64,000 nt of DNA from Palsa-965 sp044448685 (lineage in GTDB: Bacteria > Bacteroidota > Bacteroidia > Palsa-965), in assembly GCA_044448685.1 (NCBI GenBank), contig JBIOHC010000002.1:1-64000 (forward strand), given 5' to 3'. This document shows, piece after piece, positions 43,227 to 51,035 of the stretch. The stretch's first letter is position 1. Each line of letters begins with the position of its first letter. The notes under the pieces are model-generated. The model saw only the letters and a list, made by a program, of their open reading frames with translations. It was not told where the DNA came from and searched no databases. A program made the position numbers and the translations under genes.

Positions 43227-44211
43227 GGCAGGTATTGTAGGCGGAGCAGGTTATACAGGGGGTGAAACAGCCCGCCTGCTGCTTCACCATCCGCATACTG
43301 AACTGCTGTTCGTACAGAGCAAGAGCCAGGTCGGCAAATCACTCTCCTCCATACATACAGATCTCCTGGGAGATACTGACCTGCGTTTCTCCGAAACTCA
43401 TTCAACTGCCCCCGATGTCCTCTTCTTATGTCTGGGCCATGGAGAAGCAGGAAAATACCTTGATGCTAACCCCCAGCCCGCCTATACCCGTATCATAGAC
43501 CTGAGTCAGGACCACCGGCTTGGCTCAGCCTATAGCAAGAAAAAGGTCTCTGTTGGCAGCCCTGGCTGGGTGTATGGATTACCTGAATCTAACCGGGAAC
43601 TCATTCAAACAGCTCAACACATTGCGAATCCAGGTTGCTTTGCCACAGCCATTCAACTCGCCCTGCTACCCCTCGCATTCAATAAATTACTCACTTCTTC
43701 TATTCATATATCTGCCACAACAGGCTCAACAGGTGCCGGACAAAGTTTAAGTTCCAGCACTCACTACACCTGGAGGAATAACAACCTGAGTATTTACAAA
43801 GCTTTCGAACACCAGCATCTTGGCGAGATAGAACTCAACCTCTCGGCCCAGCAGCAGGGTTTTGACAAACCGATTCATTTCATTCCACACAGGGGGAGCT
43901 TCACCCGTGGTATCCTGGCGGCAGCATACACCACCACCACTCTTTCCGAAATAGAACTTCATGAAATGTATTCAGCCTTTTTTGAAAGTCACCCATTTGT
44001 TCATCTAAGCACGGCACCGATAGACCTGAAACAAGTTGTCAATACCAACAAGTGCGTGCTGCATATAGAGAAAAAAGGTCAACAAGTTCTCATCACCAGT
44101 GTCCTCGACAATCTTCTCAAAGGGGCTGCGGGACAGGCAGTACAGAACATGAATATCCTGTTCGGCTTTGAAGAGACGGCAGGCCTGAAACTTAAAGCAA
44201 GTGTTTTCTGA
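43210..44211 (+). CDS. argC: N-acyl-gamma-glutamyl-phosphate reductase
   Basis: Starts at the ATG at 43210 (MQPLIKAGIVGGAGYTGGE), inside the end of argG; an upstream ATG at 43180 would add ten unlikely residues. NAD(P)-binding G-x-x-G-x-x-G in GIVGGAGYTGGE, catalytic Cys143 in ANPGCFATA, and substrate residues in STGAGQSLSSSTHY. Reduces N-acyl-glutamyl phosphate to the semialdehyde; here the acyl group is probably succinyl. 334 residues, usual length. Next gene 14 bp downstream. Confidence 0.93.
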   Translation: MQPLIKAGIVGGAGYTGGETARLLLHHPHTELLFVQSKSQVGKSLSSIHTDLLGDTDLRFSETHSTAPDVLFLCLGHGEAGKYLDANPQPAYTRIIDLSQDHRLGSAYSKKKVSVGSPGWVYGLPESNRELIQTAQHIANPGCFATAIQLALLPLAFNKLLTSSIHISATTGSTGAGQSLSSSTHYTWRNNNLSIYKAFEHQHLGEIELNLSAQQQGFDKPIHFIPHRGSFTRGILAAAYTTTTLSEIELHEMYSAFFESHPFVHLSTAPIDLKQVVNTNKCVLHIEKKGQQVLITSVLDNLLKGAAGQAVQNMNILFGFEETAGLKLKASVF

Positions 44212-44225
44212 AATAACAAAAAGCT

Positions 44226-45368
44226 ATGAACTTATTCGACGTTTATCCATTATTTGACATTCATCCTGTTAAAGCAAGCGGATCCTGGATCTGGGATGAT
44301 AATGGAACTAAATATCTGGACCTTTATGGGGGGCATGCTGTTATCTCCATAGGGCACAGTCATCCGCACTATGTTGAAATGCTTTCCCGTCAGCTGAATC
44401 TGATAGGTTTTTATTCCAATTCGGTGAAGATAGGTTTGCAGGAAGAGCTGGCTTCCAAACTCGGCTCCCTCAGCGGGTATACAGACTATCATTTATTCCT
44501 TTGTAACTCCGGTGCCGAAGCGAATGAAAATGCTCTCAAAATGGCCTCTTTTCAAAACGGGAGGAAAAAAATCATTGCCTTTGACAAATCCTTTCATGGC
44601 CGCACATCACTGGCAGTAGCTTGCACTGATGATCCTTCAATTCAGGCACCGGTGAATGAAAATCCGGATATTCTCTTCCTCCCTTTCAATGATACAGAAG
44701 CTCTTGAAAAAGCGATGAGCAAGGATATTTGCGCGGTCATCATAGAAGGTATACAAGGGGTGGGAGGGGTAAGGATTGCTTCCGAACCTTTTCTAAAAAA
44801 GGCAAAAACGCTGTGCGAAGAATACGGAGCAAGTCTCATTCTCGATGAAGTACAGAGCGGATACGGACGGAGTGGCAAATTTTTCTCCCATCAGCATTCC
44901 GGTATTAAAGCCGATCTAATAACAGTGGCTAAAGGAATGGGGAACGGATTTCCGGTTGCGGCAGTCCTCATCTCCCCGGCTTTTAAAGCGAAACACAGCA
45001 TGCTGGGTACCACATTCGGAGGCAACTACCTGGCTTGTGCTGCAAGCATTGCCGTATTGGATGTATTGAAGCAGGAAGGACTTACTCAAAATGCGGCAAC
45101 CCTTGGGGAATACCTCATGGCGGAACTTAATAAGCTGGAAGGAATTAAAGAAATAAGAGGTCTCGGACTCATGATCGGAATAGAACTTCACGAACCTTGT
45201 GCAGCAATCCGGAAACGCCTCCTTGACCAGCACCATATATTCACAGGGTCCTCCTCTTCCAAAAACACCCTCCGTATCCTGCCGGCTTTGAATATTGGAA
45301 AAGCTGAGCTGGATTTGTTCTTAACAGCTTTTAAACAGGAATTGTCTCTAACACTGATACCGAAATGA
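44226..45368 (+). CDS. argD: N-acylornithine aminotransferase
   Basis: 380 residues, class III PLP aminotransferase. Visible motifs: FLCNSGAEANENALKMA, FHGRTSLAVA, LDEVQSGYGRSGKFF with the Asp that binds the PLP ring nitrogen, and VAKGMGNGFPV with the Schiff-base Lys. Converts N-acyl-glutamate semialdehyde to N-acylornithine using glutamate. Ends by overlapping the next start (ATGA, 45365-45368), supporting translational coupling. Confidence 0.92.
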   Translation: MNLFDVYPLFDIHPVKASGSWIWDDNGTKYLDLYGGHAVISIGHSHPHYVEMLSRQLNLIGFYSNSVKIGLQEELASKLGSLSGYTDYHLFLCNSGAEANENALKMASFQNGRKKIIAFDKSFHGRTSLAVACTDDPSIQAPVNENPDILFLPFNDTEALEKAMSKDICAVIIEGIQGVGGVRIASEPFLKKAKTLCEEYGASLILDEVQSGYGRSGKFFSHQHSGIKADLITVAKGMGNGFPVAAVLISPAFKAKHSMLGTTFGGNYLACAASIAVLDVLKQEGLTQNAATLGEYLMAELNKLEGIKEIRGLGLMIGIELHEPCAAIRKRLLDQHHIFTGSSSSKNTLRILPALNIGKAELDLFLTAFKQELSLTLIPK

Positions 45369-46366
45369 AGTATTTCACAACTGTCAATGATGTAGCCAAC
45401 ATCGATGAGCTAATCGGACAGGCTCTCGCTTTCAAAAAAGACCCGTTCTCTAACCCTCTCGCCGGTAAGAACAAAACCCTTGGACTTATTTTCCTGAACC
45501 CGAGTTTGCGAACCAGGCTCAGTACCCAAAAAGCAGCACTGAACCTGGGAATGAATGTGATGGTGATGAATGTGGACAAGGAAGCCTGGGCCCTCGAGTT
45601 TGCTGAAGGCGCCGTCATGAACGGAAGCAGTGTTGAACATGTGAAAGATGCAGCAGCAGTAATGGGACAATATTGCGATATCATAGGCATTCGCTGTTTC
45701 CCGGGCCTTGCCGACAGGGCACTGGATTACAGCGAACAAGTATTATTGAATTTTATGAAGCACTGCCACATACCTGTCGTGTCCCTTGAATCAGCTACAT
45801 TGCATCCGCTGCAAAGTCTGGCTGACCTGATGACCATTCAGGAAAACTGGAAACAAAAACGCAAACCCAAAGTTGTCCTGACCTGGGCTCCACATATCAA
45901 AGCCCTGCCTCAGGCTGTGGCCAATTCTTTCAGTGAATGGATGTGCAAGGCTCCGGTAGACTTCTTCATAACACATCCTCCCGGATACGAATTACCTGAG
46001 GACTTTACTACGAAAGCAACTATACTTCCTGATCAGGAAGAGGCGTTAAAAGGAGCCGATTTTGTGTATGTCAAAAACTGGTCATCCTACAGCGATTATG
46101 GTAAAATTCTTTGTTCAGATCCTGTCTGGATGCTGAGTCCGGAAAAAATGAGTCATACCAACAAGGCCGCTATAATGCATTGCCTGCCTGTGCGTCGGAA
46201 TGTAGAGCTGCCTGATTCCCTTATTGACGGACCGGACTCCCTGATCCTGAACCAGGCCGCAAACCGGCTCTATGCAGCCCAGGCTGTCCTTAAACTGATG
46301 CTCGACAAACTAAACCCTGTTGAACAAGCTGTTTTTATGAAAGAAAAATCTGCCCTGAAAGCCTGA
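45365..46366 (+). CDS. argF': N-succinylornithine carbamoyltransferase
   Basis: 333 residues of the AOTCase/SOTCase branch, not classical ornithine carbamoyltransferase. Carbamoyl-phosphate residues lie in NPSLRTRLSTQKAALNLGMN (45-64), and HPLQSLADLMT, TWAPHIKALPQAV and MHCLPVRRN are as in the branch. Aligned without gaps to my memory of the Bacteroides fragilis enzyme, residue 90 is Val (GSSVEH) where Bacteroides has Pro and Xanthomonas AOTCase has Glu (its residue 92). Published Xanthomonas mutants E92P, E92S, E92V and E92A all switch to succinylornithine. So the substrate is probably N-succinylornithine. Makes N-succinylcitrulline. Confidence 0.88.
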   Translation: MKYFTTVNDVANIDELIGQALAFKKDPFSNPLAGKNKTLGLIFLNPSLRTRLSTQKAALNLGMNVMVMNVDKEAWALEFAEGAVMNGSSVEHVKDAAAVMGQYCDIIGIRCFPGLADRALDYSEQVLLNFMKHCHIPVVSLESATLHPLQSLADLMTIQENWKQKRKPKVVLTWAPHIKALPQAVANSFSEWMCKAPVDFFITHPPGYELPEDFTTKATILPDQEEALKGADFVYVKNWSSYSDYGKILCSDPVWMLSPEKMSHTNKAAIMHCLPVRRNVELPDSLIDGPDSLILNQAANRLYAAQAVLKLMLDKLNPVEQAVFMKEKSALKA

Positions 46367-46368
46367 TT

Positions 46369-47163
46369 ATGGAAAAACTGAATATCATCAAAATAGGCGG
46401 ACAGGTATTGGATAACGAATCGGTCCTGAATGCATTCCTGCATGATCTTCATCGCTCACAAGGCAAAAAAATAATCATTCACGGAGGAGGTAAGCTGGCT
46501 ACACGCCTGGCAGCACAGCTTGGAGCACCCCAGCAAATGATAGACGGAAGGAGGATAACCGATGCGGATACACTGCGTATTGTTACAATGGTTTATGCAG
46601 GCCTGATAAACAAGCAACTGGTGGCCCTGCTCCAGTCACTCGGAACAGATGCTCTCGGCCTCAGCGGTGCTGACATGAATTGCATCAAGGCACACAAACG
46701 TGCCGTGCACGCAATAGATTACGGTTTTGTCGGTGACCTGGACCCTGCCAGTGTTAATGCCAATAAACTCCATAACTTATTAAACATGGACTGTACTCCC
46801 GTTATTTGTTCCATTACACATGATGGGAAAGGGCAGCTACTGAACACTAACGCTGACACACTTGCAGCAGCGATAGCTATTGCCATGAACTCGAATTATG
46901 ACGTTCAGCTAAACTTTTGTTTTGAGAAAAAAGGAGTACTGAGGAACAGCGAAGACGATAACTCCCTGATCCCTTCCTTATCTGAAAAGGAATATAAATA
47001 CCTTAAAGAGGAGAAACACATACACCAGGGTATGATACCCAAACTGGACAATGCTTTTGCAGCATTACAGCAAGGTGTAAACAAGGTTATCATAGGTCAT
47101 TCGGCCGAGATCTCATCCATTTTGCTTAACCATACTCCACATGGAACCAGTCTTTGTCAGTGA
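46369..47163 (+). CDS. argB: N-acylglutamate kinase
   Basis: 264 residues of the amino-acid kinase fold: IKIGGQVLDN at the N-terminus, IIHGGGKLATRLAAQLG, the DGRRITDADTLRIVTMV substrate loop, LGLSGADMN and a C-terminal GMIPKLDNAFAAL segment with the conserved Lys. Phosphorylates N-acylglutamate (probably N-succinylglutamate here), second step of the pathway. Two bases after argF'; the last 23 bases overlap the argE start. No N-terminal arginine-sensing helix is seen. Confidence 0.92.
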   Translation: MEKLNIIKIGGQVLDNESVLNAFLHDLHRSQGKKIIIHGGGKLATRLAAQLGAPQQMIDGRRITDADTLRIVTMVYAGLINKQLVALLQSLGTDALGLSGADMNCIKAHKRAVHAIDYGFVGDLDPASVNANKLHNLLNMDCTPVICSITHDGKGQLLNTNADTLAAAIAIAMNSNYDVQLNFCFEKKGVLRNSEDDNSLIPSLSEKEYKYLKEEKHIHQGMIPKLDNAFAALQQGVNKVIIGHSAEISSILLNHTPHGTSLCQ

Positions 47164-48235
47164 AACGCATTCTGTACTCAAAACCGATGCACTGAACCTG
47201 TTGCAGACGTTGATCAGCACTCCTTCCCTAAGCAGGGAAGAAGATAAAACAGCTCAGATCATCGAACAGTTTTTGAAAACCCGTGGCGTTAAAACCTATC
47301 GGAAAAAAAACAATGTATGGGCCTTCAACAAACATTATAAAACCGGGTTGCCAGGCATTCTGCTTAATTCGCACCACGATACAGTTAAAGCCAATACATC
47401 GTATACGAGGGATCCACTCAGCCCCGAGATTAAGGACGGAAAACTCTTCGGTCTGGGCAGTAATGATGCAGGGGGAGCCCTGGTATCCCTTCTTGCAACG
47501 TTTTTGCATTTCCATGACAAGCCTGACTTGACGTATAATCTGATCATAGCCGCAACAGCCGAAGAAGAGGTTTCAGGAAATGATGGCATTGCCCTTATAT
47601 ATCCTGATCTGGGCCCCGTCAGCTTCGCTGTCGTGGGTGAGCCAACACAAATGCAACTGGCCATTGCTGAAAAAGGATTGATGGTGCTAGACTGTAACGC
47701 ACATGGCATTTCCGGCCATGCAGCCAGGGAAGAAGGTGACAATGCCCTTTATAAGGCCATTGATGCCATACAATGGTTCCGTACTTATAAATTCCAGAAA
47801 GTATCACCCTGGCTTGGCGAAATGAAGATGAGTGTTACGATGATCCAGGCGGGAACACAGCACAATGTAGTACCTGACATATGCCGGTTCACGGTCGATG
47901 TGAGGCATACGGAAATGTATACACAGGAAGAAGTACTGGAACTGATTACCGGTCATGTCACCTGTGATGTCAAGCCGCGATCGATGCGTATGAAACCATC
48001 CTCTATACCAGTTGAACACCCTATTGTGAGGGCAGGACTGGATTTGGGAAGGAAGGCCTATGGATCGCCTACCACATCTGATCAGGCATTAATACCGGCA
48101 CAAAGTCTGAAGATAGGCCCGGGCGATTCAGCCCGCTCGCATACCGCCGATGAATTTATTTATGTTGCCGAAATAGAAGAAGGAATAGATCTCTATATCG
48201 CGATGCTTAGCAAAATCATAAATCGTAAATCATAA
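47141..48235 (+). CDS. argE: M20 family N-acylcitrulline deacylase (ArgE-like)
   Basis: 364 residues of the M20 dinuclear zinc amidohydrolase family. Metal and catalytic residues: LNSHHDTVKA, GLGSNDAGGAL, ATAEEEVSGNDG, VGEPTQMQLAIAEKG and a C-terminal H in DSARSHTADEF. In the succinylated pathway it removes the acyl group after carbamoylation, giving citrulline. Starts inside argB. The final residues, KIINRKS, are encoded by the AT-rich repeat at 48213-48245, so the C-terminus was probably reshaped by that repeat. Confidence 0.9.
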   Translation: MEPVFVSETHSVLKTDALNLLQTLISTPSLSREEDKTAQIIEQFLKTRGVKTYRKKNNVWAFNKHYKTGLPGILLNSHHDTVKANTSYTRDPLSPEIKDGKLFGLGSNDAGGALVSLLATFLHFHDKPDLTYNLIIAATAEEEVSGNDGIALIYPDLGPVSFAVVGEPTQMQLAIAEKGLMVLDCNAHGISGHAAREEGDNALYKAIDAIQWFRTYKFQKVSPWLGEMKMSVTMIQAGTQHNVVPDICRFTVDVRHTEMYTQEEVLELITGHVTCDVKPRSMRMKPSSIPVEHPIVRAGLDLGRKAYGSPTTSDQALIPAQSLKIGPGDSARSHTADEFIYVAEIEEGIDLYIAMLSKIINRKS

Positions 48236-48245
48236 TTCTTAAATC
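48213..48245 (+). repeat. AT-rich dispersed repeat at argE/argH junction
   Basis: AAATCATAAATCGTAAATC followed by ATAATTCTTAAATC; nearly the same sequence in the same orientation lies at 26820-26852 before the third DUF1573 gene. It covers the last argE codons and ends three bases before the argH TTG start. Confidence 0.55.
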
Positions 48246-48247
48246 CT

Positions 48248-49555
48248 TTGAAGAAACTCTGGCAAAAAGAAAATACCACATTAAGTCAGGCTTCAGCACT
48301 GATAGATTCGTTTACAGCAGGCAGAGACAAGGAATTCGACCTCCTGCTCGCCGAAGTAGACATCCAGGGCTCCCTGGCCCATGCAGCGATGCTGGTTGAA
48401 ATTAATCTACTTTCAAGAGAAGAGTTTGGTAAGATTGAAAAAGAGATGAAAAATATTCTTGCAACCGTGCTGGAGGGGAACTTTGTGATTGAGGAAGGGG
48501 TGGAAGATGTACATTCCCAGATCGAATTGCTGCTTACACGCAGTATCGGAGAAGCAGGTAAAAAAATTCACAGCGGTCGGTCGCGCAACGATCAGGTATT
48601 GGTGGATATTAAATTATTTCTTCGCAGCGAACTTCAAAAAAGGAGTAAAGAGATTCTTACCCTGTTCAATACCCTGCAAGCGCTAAGCGAGCAACACAAG
48701 GATAAACTGTTTCCGGGCTACACCCATTTACAGGTTGCAATGCCTTCTTCTTTTGGCCTTTGGTTTGGAGCTTATGCCGAAAGCCTGGTGGATGATATGG
48801 AACTTGTTGTTGCCGCTTATAAGGTATCCAACAAAAACCCCTTGGGTTCCGGTGCCGGATTCGGTTCATCTTTCCCATTAAAACGGGAACTGACTGCAAA
48901 GCTGCTTAAGTTCGATACATTGAATTACAATGTTGTCTATGCACAAATGAGCAGAGGCAAGACAGAAAAGATTGTTGCCATGGCCCTGGCTTCTGTCGGA
49001 GCGACGCTTGCCCGGATGTCCATGGATATATGTCTGTACATGGGTCAGAATTTCGGATTCATCACCTTTCCTGATGAGTTGTGCACAGGCAGCAGCATTA
49101 TGCCTCATAAAAAGAACCCCGATGTGTTTGAGCTGATCAGGGCCCGGTGTAACCGGCTCCAAGCCCTGCCCAATGAACTTGCTATGTTCCAGATCAATCT
49201 GCCTTCAGGATATCACCGCGATTTACAGCTGACCAAGGAATGTCTGTTTCCGGCTCTGGAAGAACTCAGCTCCTGTTTAATAATGGCAGATTATATGCTC
49301 CGGCATATTCAGGTAAAAACAGATATACTCAAAGATGAAAAATACAAATACATCTGGAGTGTCGAAGCGGTGAATACAGAGGTTCTGAAAGGTGTCCCTT
49401 TTCGCGATGCCTACAAGAATGTCGGGAAGGATATCAACTCAGGTACTTTCAGCTACAACAACACTTTGCATCATACACACGAAGGAAGCATAGGTAATCT
49501 TTGCACTGAAGAGATCAGGAGTGAAATGGAGAAACGAATGGCTGCTATCCTTTAA
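48248..49555 (+). CDS. argH: Argininosuccinate lyase
   Basis: 435 residues of the fumarase/aspartase superfamily. The start is TTG (MKKLWQKENTTLSQ), at the conserved ArgH N-terminus; no suitable ATG exists nearby. Motifs: VEDVHSQIE, HSGRSRNDQVLVD, FPGYTHLQVAMPSSFGLW, and the family signature GSSIMPHKKNPDVFEL. Cleaves argininosuccinate to arginine and fumarate, last step of the pathway. 12 bp after argE. The stop codon overlaps that of the convergent DUF3467 gene. Confidence 0.93.
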   Translation: MKKLWQKENTTLSQASALIDSFTAGRDKEFDLLLAEVDIQGSLAHAAMLVEINLLSREEFGKIEKEMKNILATVLEGNFVIEEGVEDVHSQIELLLTRSIGEAGKKIHSGRSRNDQVLVDIKLFLRSELQKRSKEILTLFNTLQALSEQHKDKLFPGYTHLQVAMPSSFGLWFGAYAESLVDDMELVVAAYKVSNKNPLGSGAGFGSSFPLKRELTAKLLKFDTLNYNVVYAQMSRGKTEKIVAMALASVGATLARMSMDICLYMGQNFGFITFPDELCTGSSIMPHKKNPDVFELIRARCNRLQALPNELAMFQINLPSGYHRDLQLTKECLFPALEELSSCLIMADYMLRHIQVKTDILKDEKYKYIWSVEAVNTEVLKGVPFRDAYKNVGKDINSGTFSYNNTLHHTHEGSIGNLCTEEIRSEMEKRMAAIL

Positions 49556-49869
49556 GCCTGTGCAGTCGGCCCTCCGAAACTCATCGGAAGTGTATTCGAC
49601 ATTTCCGTATCCTTGATAGGACCGTGAACCTGTTCGAATTTTCCGATATTGTCTTTTAAGGCTTTCATAAGGCGCTTGGCATGTTGAGGTGTAAGCACAA
49701 TCCTTGACTTCACCTTGGCCTTTGGAACACCAGGCATCATCTTTATAAAATCCACCACAAATTCCGAATTGGAATGGGTAATAATGGCCAGGTTGGAATA
49801 GATTCCTTCAGCTATGTCTTCATTCAGCTCTATATTGAGTTGATTTGGGTTTTGTGGGTCTTCGCTCAT
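49552..49869 (-). CDS. DUF3467 protein
   Basis: 105 residues, cytoplasmic, matching the DUF3467 pattern: LNIELNEDIAEGIYSNLAII, SNSEFVVDFIKMMPGVPKAKV, KSRIVLTPQHAKRLMKALKDNI. Function of the family unknown; widespread as a single gene in Bacteroidota. Its 3' end overlaps argH by 4 bp. A candidate -7 element TACCTTTA lies at 49914-49921, 44 bases upstream. Confidence 0.9.
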   Translation of the reverse strand: MSEDPQNPNQLNIELNEDIAEGIYSNLAIITHSNSEFVVDFIKMMPGVPKAKVKSRIVLTPQHAKRLMKALKDNIGKFEQVHGPIKDTEMSNTLPMSFGGPTAQA

Positions 49870-49913
49870 TGGATTAATTTTTAAAGACAGATCCGTACTT
49901 TGGAAATGCTAAC

Positions 49914-49921
49914 TAAAGGTA
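49914..49921 (-). promoter_or_regulatory. Candidate -7 promoter element before DUF3467 gene
   Basis: TACCTTTA on the minus strand, 44 bases before the start codon at 49869. Confidence 0.35.
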
Positions 49922-49943
49922 GGAATTTTTTAGCTCTTCTTCC

Positions 49944-50915
49944 TCACCAGTTCCGTATACCCCATTCCGTCCTCCGGCTCTTGCTCAAAAAAGACCAGGC
50001 CACAAAACGGCTTGTCTTTTGCCCCTGAGCCATATCGATTGTTTTCACATCTACAGCACCGGCTTTTTTTAAAGCTCTGTATATTCCCCTCAGGCTTTCG
50101 CTTTTTGAAACCAAGGTGGAGAACCAATAAGAGGATTCGGGTACATCCTTGCTTTGCTCTATCATCTTACCGATAAAGGCCTGTTCCCCTCCTTCACACC
50201 AGAGCTCTGTATGCTGCCCCCCGAAATTGCGGGCAGGCGTTTTCCCTTTTTTGTGCCCCAGGTTCTTCCATTTGCGCTCCGTTCCTGCCTGGGCTTCGGC
50301 TAAAGATGCATGGAAGGGAGGATTGGAAATAACGAGATCAAAATACTCACCCGACATGATGATTCCCTTGAATATATCCGTTGCTGATTTCTGCACCCGG
50401 ATTTCAACATCCTTTTCCAGTACAGGATTTGCCTTCAGCAGTTTCCTGACCGAAGCAATGGCAACAGGGTCGATATCGGTACCAACAAAACTCCAGTCAT
50501 ACACCTTGTTCCCAATAATCGGATAGACGAGACTGGCTCCCATTCCTATATCAAGAACTCTGACTGATTTTCCATAGGGGATTTTCCCTCCGTTACAGCT
50601 TGCCAGCAAATCGGCCGCATGATGTATATAATCGGCCCGTCCAGGTATAGGCGGACAGAGATACCCTGCCGGTATATCCCAGCCCTTAACAGCGTAAAAA
50701 TGCATAAGCAAGGCCCTGTTCAGCATGATTACCGCAGCCGGATCCGAAAAATTCACACTTTCATTCCCGTATTTATTCAAGGCAACAAAAGGAGTCAGTT
50801 CCGGACAAGCTTTTATCAGTACCTTAAAATCATATGCAAACCGATGCGGATTACGAGGGTGCAGCCCAGTCTTTTCAGTGGGTAATATTTTTATGTCTTT
50901 GGAATGGGTTGTCAT
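49944..50915 (-). CDS. rlmF: 23S rRNA adenine-1618 N6-methyltransferase
   Basis: 323 residues from the ATG at 50915 (MTTHSKDIKILPTEK); longer starts to 50969 would include the promoter element. The Rossmann SAM-binding segment VRVLDIGMGASLVYPIIG and the catalytic N6-adenine motif LVISNPPFHAS, plus family-typical LHPRNPHRFAYDF and ARNFGGQHTELWCEGGE, identify RlmF, which methylates A1618 of 23S rRNA (E. coli numbering). Confidence 0.92.
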   Translation of the reverse strand: MTTHSKDIKILPTEKTGLHPRNPHRFAYDFKVLIKACPELTPFVALNKYGNESVNFSDPAAVIMLNRALLMHFYAVKGWDIPAGYLCPPIPGRADYIHHAADLLASCNGGKIPYGKSVRVLDIGMGASLVYPIIGNKVYDWSFVGTDIDPVAIASVRKLLKANPVLEKDVEIRVQKSATDIFKGIIMSGEYFDLVISNPPFHASLAEAQAGTERKWKNLGHKKGKTPARNFGGQHTELWCEGGEQAFIGKMIEQSKDVPESSYWFSTLVSKSESLRGIYRALKKAGAVDVKTIDMAQGQKTSRFVAWSFLSKSRRTEWGIRNW

Positions 50916-50931
50916 GAAGGGGTTTGAAGGG

Positions 50932-50939
50932 CAAAGATA
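50932..50939 (-). promoter_or_regulatory. rlmF -7 promoter element
   Basis: TATCTTTG, exact TAnnTTTG on the minus strand, 16 bases before the ATG at 50915. Confidence 0.45.
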
Positions 50940-50957
50940 GGCAAATGGGGGCATAAG

Positions 50958-50982
50958 AAAGGCCCCCAATCCGGAGGCCTTT
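50958..50982 (-). terminator. Terminator-like hairpin after rpoC
   Basis: AAAGGCC (50958-50964) and GGCCTTT (50976-50982) form a 7-bp GC-rich stem with an 11-base loop, about 55 bases downstream of the rpoC stop. On the minus strand the trailing side reads CCTTTCTTA, a modest U-rich tract. Confidence 0.55.
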
Positions 50983-51003
50983 CTTTCTATGTGTATTGCC
51001 TTG

Positions 51004-51029
51004 CCCGCCCGAGCTTTAGCGAAGGCGGG
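51004..51029. repeat. Short inverted repeat at rpoC 3' end
   Basis: CCCGCC (51004-51009) and GGCGGG (51024-51029) around GAGCTTTAGCGAA, seven bases after the rpoC stop on the minus strand. It resembles small dispersed palindromes of Bacteroidota. It may protect the mRNA 3' end or mark an insertion. Confidence 0.45.
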
Positions 51030-51035
51030 AGCAAA

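Noticed and set aside
45365..46366. Annotation as ornithine carbamoyltransferase
   Set aside because: The sequence follows the AOTCase/SOTCase branch and the deacylase gene follows in the same operon, so the substrate is an N-acylated ornithine.
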